Shown: in pieces, positions 1-3,942 of the stretch
Layout of the letters: the number at the start of each line of letters is the position of its first letter
Position numbering within the stretch: the first letter of the stretch is position 1
Source of the DNA: CAZNUM01 sp964539305
Lineage (GTDB): Bacteria > Fidelibacterota > Marinisomatia > Marinisomatales > TCS55
DNA length: 5,128 bases
Direction of reading: 5' to 3'
Assembly: GCA_964539305.1 (NCBI GenBank)
Contig: CAZIIM010000047.1
Span: 1 to 5,128 of the forward strand
Position numbers and translations under genes: made by a program
The notes under the pieces: generated by a model
Told to the model about the DNA's origin: nothing
Databases searched by the model: none
Seen by the model: the letters and a program-made list of their open reading frames with translations, nothing else

Positions 1-315
1 ACCGTCATGGTAGGGGCTTTTTTGAACGTGGAAATCTGTTTTACGATTCCACCGGAAGTCTTCATACCCCGCCCCCGGGTAGCTTCGGCGTTTATTCATC
101 TGGAACAACGGGCGGAGCCGCTGGTTTCGGAAGCAATCTTCCCCCGTTTTTCAAAACTGGTAACGGCCGCCTTTGCCCAAAGGCGGAAAATGCTGAAAAA
201 TTCCTTGAGTGGCTTCGGGATTCCCGGTAATCTTCAAAAGGAAATTGATTTTTCACGGCGACCAGAGACCTTAACAATACAGGAATTCGCCTGCCTGGCA
301 GGACGTGAGGTTTAG
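1..315 (+). CDS. ksgA: 16S rRNA (adenine-N6,N6)-dimethyltransferase KsgA, C-terminal part
   Basis: The frame is already open at base 1 and ends at TAG 313-315, so about 104 C-terminal residues are present and the SAM-binding Rossmann core lies upstream of the window. What is seen is the end of the catalytic domain, with a VEI.F.IPPEVFIPRPRVASAF stretch typical of KsgA/Dim1 (usually VEI.FKVPP..F.P.PKVDSAV). It is followed by the small helical C-terminal domain with AAFAQRRKMLKNSL, the family's AF.QRRK.L.N.L motif. KsgA dimethylates two adjacent adenines in helix 45 near the 3' end of 16S rRNA during 30S maturation in the cytoplasm. The fragment looks intact, with no frameshift. It is followed after 80 bp by the sigma factor gene on the same strand. 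Identification is firm; the true start is outside the window. Confidence 0.93.
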   Translation, partial: TVMVGAFLNVEICFTIPPEVFIPRPRVASAFIHLEQRAEPLVSEAIFPRFSKLVTAAFAQRRKMLKNSLSGFGIPGNLQKEIDFSRRPETLTIQEFACLAGREV

Positions 316-330
316 TGCTGTTTCTTGTTA

Positions 331-359
331 TTGAGATTTAAAAGTATTTGATGTAAATT
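331..359 (+). promoter_or_regulatory. weak candidate promoter for the sigma factor-rpsU unit
   Basis: The 80 bp between ksgA and the sigma gene is AT-rich. A possible -35 TTGAGA at 331-336 is followed by a 17-bp spacer and TAAATT at 354-359, a 4/6 match to TATAAT with a TG just before it. This would start transcription near 366, about 30 nt ahead of the ATG. The matches are modest and AT-rich DNA gives such boxes by chance. Read-through from ksgA is equally possible, since no good terminator separates the two genes. Confidence 0.3.
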
Positions 360-395
360 ACTTTACTTTTTTGCGCCTTAAAATTAGAGGAATAC

Positions 396-1250
396 ATGGC
401 CAAAGCAGGACGAGCAATAAACGAATCCAATCGTAGTTTAAGTCAATACCTGGAAGAGATCGGGAAATTTGAACCGTTGCACCCGGACCGGGAGGTAGAA
501 CTGGCACAGCGGATTAAAAAGGGAGACCGCCTGGCTCTGAAGGAACTGGTGGAGGCCAATCTGCGGTTTGTCGTGTCCGTGGCCAAGGATTACCAGGGTC
601 AGGGATTGCCGTTGACGGACCTGATTAACGAAGGGAACCTGGGACTGATCAAGGCGGCTGGACGGTTTGACGAAACCAGGGGATTTAAATTTATCTCCTA
701 CGCTGTCTGGTGGATTCGTCAGTCCATTCTTCAGGCCCTGGCGGAACATTCCCGGATTGTCCGCTTACCCCTGAACCGGGTAGGGACGATCAGTAAGATT
801 ACCAAAACGGCTGAAAAGCTGGAAGCGGAAGTAGAACGTTCCCCCAATGAGGAGGAAATCGGCCGTCAGCTGGAAATGACCGGCGATGAAGTGATCGATG
901 CCATGCGCATTTCACGGCGCCATCATTCCCTGAATGCCCCTTTCAGAGACGGGGATAAAAATTCATTGATTGACGTCATCGAGGATGATGGTCAAATTTC
1001 GCCCGACGAGCCCCTCATGGCAGAGTCCCTGAAGGATGAAATTCGTCAGGCCCTGGATACATTAAAAGAACGGGAACGTCAGGTCATTAAAATGTATTTC
1101 GGCATTGACCGGGATTATGCCCTGACGCTGAATGAGATTGGGGAAGAGTTTAATCTGACGCGGGAACGGGTACGCCAGATCAAGGAAAAAGCCATTCGCC
1201 GCCTGCGTCATCGTTCCCGGAGTAAAGCATTAAGAACCTATTTAGGCTGA
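396..1250 (+). CDS. rpoD: RpoD-type primary sigma factor (short form, no region 1.1)
   Basis: This 284-residue protein directs core RNA polymerase to housekeeping promoters. Region 1.2 is at about residues 14-43 (SQYLEEIGKFEPLHPDREVE), region 2 at 47-117 and region 3 at about 126-200. Region 2 includes the LRFVVSVAK, LINEGNLGLIKAAGRFD and FKFISYAVWWIRQSI blocks for core binding and -10 melting. Region 4 is at 215-275, ending in the helix-turn-helix TLNEIGEEFNLTRERVRQIK for -35 recognition. The acidic region 1.1 and the non-conserved insert of E. coli sigma-70 are absent. The protein is thus near the size of the short RpoD of Bacteroidota, Chlorobiota and relatives. The ATG at 396 is preceded by TAGAGG (385-390), a fair ribosome site at normal spacing. 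rpsU follows 20 nt later, almost certainly on the same message. A group 2 RpoS-like paralogue cannot be excluded, but the canonical region 2.4 and 4.2 sequences favour the primary factor. Confidence 0.92.
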   Translation: MAKAGRAINESNRSLSQYLEEIGKFEPLHPDREVELAQRIKKGDRLALKELVEANLRFVVSVAKDYQGQGLPLTDLINEGNLGLIKAAGRFDETRGFKFISYAVWWIRQSILQALAEHSRIVRLPLNRVGTISKITKTAEKLEAEVERSPNEEEIGRQLEMTGDEVIDAMRISRRHHSLNAPFRDGDKNSLIDVIEDDGQISPDEPLMAESLKDEIRQALDTLKERERQVIKMYFGIDRDYALTLNEIGEEFNLTRERVRQIKEKAIRRLRHRSRSKALRTYLG

Positions 1251-1254
1251 GTGG

Positions 1255-1264
1255 AAGGAGGTGA
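1255..1264 (+). promoter_or_regulatory. exceptionally strong Shine-Dalgarno of rpsU
   Basis: AAGGAGGTGA, ten bases, is fully complementary to the anti-Shine-Dalgarno end of 16S rRNA (TCACCTCCTT) and lies 6 nt before the rpsU ATG. No other confident gene start in the window has anything comparable: the sigma gene has AGAGG, while the mutase and the DeoR gene have none. The contrast fits the known use of a strong SD on rpsU in Bacteroidota, where bS21 helps to occlude the anti-SD and so controls its own synthesis. Confidence 0.9.
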
Positions 1265-1270
1265 TTATTC

Positions 1271-1462
1271 ATGGTTGAAGTTTCCGTACGGGAAGGCGAG
1301 CAACTGGAACGGGCCCTGCGCCGGTTCAAGAAAAAATGGGAGCGCGCTGGTGTCCTGCGGGAAGTGAAACGTAAATCCTTCTACATCAAGCCCAGCGATG
1401 AAAAGCGCGCGGCCAAGAAAAAGGCCATCCGGCGACGCGCTCGATTTGCCAGGATGCAGTAA
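1271..1462 (+). CDS. rpsU: 30S ribosomal protein bS21
   Basis: This is a 63-residue, highly basic protein of the small ribosomal subunit that sits near the 3' end of 16S rRNA and the mRNA exit platform. The N-terminal segment VSVREGEQLERALRRFKKKW matches the bS21 pattern (V.V.. E.(L/I)E.ALRRFKR), then ERAGVLREVKRKSFY and a Lys/Arg-rich C-terminal helix. The length is normal for the shorter bS21 forms (E. coli has 71). The start is fixed by the strong SD 6 nt upstream. The gene is second in a two-gene unit with the sigma factor, followed by an intrinsic terminator. In E. coli the order is rpsU-dnaG-rpoD; here sigma comes first and dnaG is missing from between them. The C-terminus (RARFARMQ) is not the Tyr-containing tail of Bacteroidia bS21, so the organism may not be a typical member of that class. 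Confidence 0.95.
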   Translation: MVEVSVREGEQLERALRRFKKKWERAGVLREVKRKSFYIKPSDEKRAAKKKAIRRRARFARMQ

Positions 1463-1483
1463 TTGAATTTGACTGTCACTTCT

Positions 1484-1521
1484 AAAAAGGTTCGGTGTTT
1501 TACCGGACCTTTTTTATTATT
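1484..1521 (+). terminator. Rho-independent terminator after rpsU
   Basis: The left arm 1484-1496 (AAAAAGGTTCGGT), loop GTTTT 1497-1501 and right arm 1502-1514 (ACCGGACCTTTTT) form a 13-bp stem. It has one G-U wobble (T1492/G1506), a GC-rich top and A-U closing pairs that merge into a run of Ts at 1510-1515, then further T-rich bases. It begins 21 nt after the rpsU stop. The mutase ATG at 1530 is only 15 nt past the stem, so the next gene needs its own promoter or regulated read-through. Confidence 0.9.
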
Positions 1522-1529
1522 TTAAGCTC

Positions 1530-2867
1530 ATGATAATTCGGAGCATATCCGGCGTTCGGGGACTGGTGGATTCCCATCTCAACGAACAGGAAATCCAGAA
1601 ATATGCCCTGGCCCTCCACCACCAGTTGCCGGAGGGCGTCATTATTTTAGGCCGGGACAGCCGTCCCTCCGGGGACTGGCTGGCGGACACATTTACAGAG
1701 GTGTTGCTGCGACTAGGACGGGATGTGATCGGGTGCGGAATTGTGCCGACCCCCACCGTACAATTTCTGGTGGAACAGACAGAAGCGGTAGGGGGGGTCG
1801 TGATTACCGCCAGCCACAATCCGATTGAGTGGAACGGGTTGAAGTTCATCCGCAGTGACGGCACCTTCTTCCGGGATGGGGAATGCCGTCGCCTGTTTAA
1901 ACGGGTGGACCGCCCCGCACGCTTCTCTCCGGCCCCTTCTTTTGGAATGTTCTTGCCGGAAGAAAATGCCGTCTTGAAACATGTGCTGCATATTGTCAGT
2001 CTTCAGTATCTGAATCTGAAACAGATCCGGGGACGGGGATTCAAAGTGGTGGTAGACGCGGTGAACGGCGCCGGCTCCGAGGCATTACCACAATTACTGG
2101 AATCTCTGGGATGTGATGTCACATCCATAAACTGTGAAGCCAACGGTGAATTCACGCGGGGAGCAGAACCCCTGCCGCAACATCTGACTCAATTGAGTGA
2201 ACAGGTGGTGGCCTCCGGCGCAGATGTGGGCTTTGCCGTGGACCCGGATGCGGATCGTCTGGCGGTGGTTTCGGAACAGGGGCTTCCTTTAGGGGAGGAA
2301 TACACCCTGGTGCTGGCAGCGGAGGGCTATTTAAAAACGGTCAAACGCCCCGAAACACTGGTGACGAACCTTTCCTCTTCCCTGGCGCTGGAAAAAATGG
2401 CGGCTGGTTTCGGAGCCAAAGTAGAGAGAGCAGCGGTGGGCGAAATTAATGTGGTGGAAAAAATGCTCGCCTGTGGTGCTAATCTCGGCGGTGAAGGCAA
2501 TGGAGGTGTCATTTTAAAAGCGGCGCACCTGGGTCGTGATTCACTGGTAGGCGCCGCCATGGTACTGAGCCGTATGTCGCTGGAAAACGCCTCCCTGAGT
2601 AAAATTCATGCCGCTTTACCTCAATACGAAATTGTAAAAGACAGGATTGAACTGGAAAACAGGAAATTTAAATCAATTATAAAAGCAATCCGGGGCTCGT
2701 TCAAAGACGCCCAGGTCAACACCCTGGATGGTGTAAAATATTCCTGGGAGGACCGTTGGATCCACCTGCGGCAATCCAATACGGAGCCCATCGTACGTCT
2801 CTACGCCGAAGGACCCACGAAGGCAGCAGCCAAGGACCTGATACAAGCCGTTAAGGATTGTTTGTAG
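1530..2867 (+). CDS. glmM: Alpha-D-phosphohexomutase, probable phosphoglucosamine mutase (GlmM/PMM-PGM type)
   Basis: This 445-residue enzyme interconverts a hexose 6-phosphate and 1-phosphate. The likely reaction is glucosamine-6-P to glucosamine-1-P for UDP-GlcNAc and the cell wall. All four family signatures are present in order: the phosphoserine loop TASHNP with Ser95, the Mg-binding loop DPDADR at 238-243, the sugar-binding loop GGEGNGG at 320-326, and the phosphate-binding loop RQSNTEPIVR at 414-423. The N-terminal SISGVRG motif starts 4 residues in, so ATG 1530 cannot be moved downstream. No in-frame ATG, GTG or TTG lies upstream before the TGA at 1470. There is no Shine-Dalgarno, and the start is 15 nt after the rpsU terminator stem. 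The GEGNGG loop differs from GEQSGH of proteobacterial GlmM and is common in archaeal and Bacteroidota-like members, where glucose, mannose and glucosamine phosphates can all be substrates. The fold and chemistry are certain, the exact sugar is not. Confidence 0.87.
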   Translation: MIIRSISGVRGLVDSHLNEQEIQKYALALHHQLPEGVIILGRDSRPSGDWLADTFTEVLLRLGRDVIGCGIVPTPTVQFLVEQTEAVGGVVITASHNPIEWNGLKFIRSDGTFFRDGECRRLFKRVDRPARFSPAPSFGMFLPEENAVLKHVLHIVSLQYLNLKQIRGRGFKVVVDAVNGAGSEALPQLLESLGCDVTSINCEANGEFTRGAEPLPQHLTQLSEQVVASGADVGFAVDPDADRLAVVSEQGLPLGEEYTLVLAAEGYLKTVKRPETLVTNLSSSLALEKMAAGFGAKVERAAVGEINVVEKMLACGANLGGEGNGGVILKAAHLGRDSLVGAAMVLSRMSLENASLSKIHAALPQYEIVKDRIELENRKFKSIIKAIRGSFKDAQVNTLDGVKYSWEDRWIHLRQSNTEPIVRLYAEGPTKAAAKDLIQAVKDCL

Positions 2868-2911
2868 TCCGGCACCCGCCTCAAACACGGTCCAGAAACT
2901 AAAACTCCAGT

Positions 2912-2954
2912 AAAAAATTTTTCTTGACACGCCGAATTTTTACCTGTAGTTTTG
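2912..2954 (+). promoter_or_regulatory. promoter of the deoR-rpiB/deoC operon
   Basis: A perfect -35 TTGACA lies at 2924-2929. After a 17-bp spacer comes TAGTTTTG at 2947-2954, with a TG immediately before it. TAGTTT is only 3/6 to TATAAT, but the eight bases fit the Bacteroidota -7 element TAnnTTTG exactly. The distance from the TTG of the -35 to this element is 20 nt, as in that promoter type. An A6T5 tract at 2912-2922 directly upstream may act as an UP element or bend. The predicted start of transcription is near 2959-2960. The stretch 2868-2911, after the mutase stop, shows neither a terminator nor any gene. Confidence 0.68.
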
Positions 2955-2966
2955 AACAAATGTTAA
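2953..2966 (+). repeat. operator copy 1 for the SorC/DeoR-type regulator (TGAACA-AA-TGTTAA)
   Basis: This is an imperfect palindrome: TGAACA and TGTTAA pair at five of six positions around a central AA. It is identical to copy 2 over its first 12 bases and begins exactly 21 bp before it, two helical turns, so two repressor dimers would bind the same face. It overlaps the end of the -10 region and the predicted transcription start, the expected place for repression. No further good copies were noticed elsewhere in the window. Confidence 0.7.
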
Positions 2967-2973
2967 TCATAAC

Positions 2974-2987
2974 TGAACAAATGTTCA
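2974..2987 (+). repeat. operator copy 2, perfect palindrome TGAACA-AA-TGTTCA
   Basis: Perfect 6-bp arms flank a 2-bp AA centre. It lies 11 bp upstream of the GTG start of the regulator gene, in the leader. The TGAAC half-sites resemble the operator of Bacillus subtilis DeoR, which is also a palindrome plus an additional half-site direct repeat. Binding by the regulator encoded immediately downstream is inferred from proximity and family. Confidence 0.75.
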
Positions 2988-2997
2988 ACAAACGAAA

Positions 2998-3942
2998 GTG
3001 ACGAAACCGGAAAAACAGACCCTTCTCGTAGAGGTTGCGAGACTTTATTATGAGCACCAAATGAATCAGCAGTCCATTGCAAAAAAACTGGGCATTTCCA
3101 GACCTACCGTATCACGGTTACTGCTCCAGGCAAGGGAACAGGGGATCGTTCGAATTCAGATCCATGACCCGCGGGAGGTTGGTACACAGTTAGAACAGGA
3201 ATTAAAAGAAAAATTCAGTCTCAAGAAGGCAATCGTCGTCCCCAACGGTACCGGCGATCCCAGGGTGATTAAAAACCGGTTAGGTCAGGCGGCTGTGATT
3301 TATCTTGACAGCATTATTCATCCGGATATGATTGTGGGCATATCCTGGGGTACTACCATGCAGGCGGTCACCCGAAAACTCCATAAACGACCCTTAAAAA
3401 ATGTCATTGTGGTGCAATTGAACGGTGGTATTTCAAGGGCGGAGTACGACACCCATGCCAGTGAAATTGCCCAGAAGATCAGTGAAAACTATTCTGCTAT
3501 TCCCTATGTCTTACCTCTGCCGGCTGTGGTGGATCGGGTTGATGTGAAACAGGCCATTGTTTCGGATAAAAATATTGCCCGCACGCTGGAGTTGGCGCGA
3601 AAGGCGGAGATTGCCATGTTCACCGTAGGCGCTTTCAGTCACCAGTCCGTTTTAGTGAAAGCCGATTATTTTGAACCTGAAGAAGTCAATGCTCTCCTAG
3701 ACCGGGGAGCGGTGGGAGATATCTGCTCCCGGATCTTGAATAAAGAGGGTCAGATTTGTTCACCTAATCTGGATGCCCGGACAATCGGTACTGAATTGAA
3801 CGAGCTGCGGAAGAAACCCTATTCCATCGCCGTGGCCGGGGGAAAGGAAAAGTTTCCGGCGGTCCGGGCCGGCCTCGCGGGGGAATGGTTTAATGTCCTG
3901 ATTACCGATGAATGGGTGGCAAAGGAATTGTTGGAATCGTAA
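2998..3942 (+). CDS. deoR: SorC-family deoxyribonucleoside regulator, DeoR (Bacillus type)
   Basis: This 314-residue DNA-binding repressor is the length of B. subtilis DeoR. The N-terminal helix-turn-helix is at about 23-44 (QQSIAKKLGISRPTVSRLL). The rest is the SorC sugar-phosphate effector domain, with GISWGTT at 114-120, VVQLNGGIS at 138-146, AMFTVGAF at 206-213, GDICSR at 240-245 and GGKEK at 281-285 (phosphate contacts). The GTG start gives the usual N-terminus (KQ.LLVEVARLYYE); there is no Shine-Dalgarno and the next Met, residue 22, would cut into the DNA-binding domain. The stop overlaps the next start by one base (TAATG), so the two genes are translationally coupled. The family binds deoxyribose-5-phosphate or related sugars and is thereby released from DNA, so it should induce the downstream DERA gene. 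In B. subtilis DeoR, as I recall it, a lysine at the position of Asn142 forms a Schiff base with the effector; here it is replaced. Family and role are well supported, the exact ligand is not. Confidence 0.9.
   Translation: MTKPEKQTLLVEVARLYYEHQMNQQSIAKKLGISRPTVSRLLLQAREQGIVRIQIHDPREVGTQLEQELKEKFSLKKAIVVPNGTGDPRVIKNRLGQAAVIYLDSIIHPDMIVGISWGTTMQAVTRKLHKRPLKNVIVVQLNGGISRAEYDTHASEIAQKISENYSAIPYVLPLPAVVDRVDVKQAIVSDKNIARTLELARKAEIAMFTVGAFSHQSVLVKADYFEPEEVNALLDRGAVGDICSRILNKEGQICSPNLDARTIGTELNELRKKPYSIAVAGGKEKFPAVRAGLAGEWFNVLITDEWVAKELLES

Noticed and set aside
92..277. Minus-strand open frame across ksgA
   Set aside because: It lies entirely inside the KsgA coding region and looks like no known protein.
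340..372. Possible terminator after ksgA: AAAAGTA (340-346) pairing with TACTTTT (364-370) near a T run
   Set aside because: The stem is 7 bp with one G-C pair and a 17-nt loop, too weak to stop transcription; AT-rich DNA gives this by chance.
1469..1474. TTGACT as a -35 box for the mutase gene
   Set aside because: At 16-18 bp downstream there is only the GC-rich terminator stem (TCGGTG), with no -10-like sequence.
1517..2560. Minus-strand open frames across the mutase gene
   Set aside because: The + strand carries all four phosphohexomutase signatures in one frame; the antisense frames are compositional shadows.
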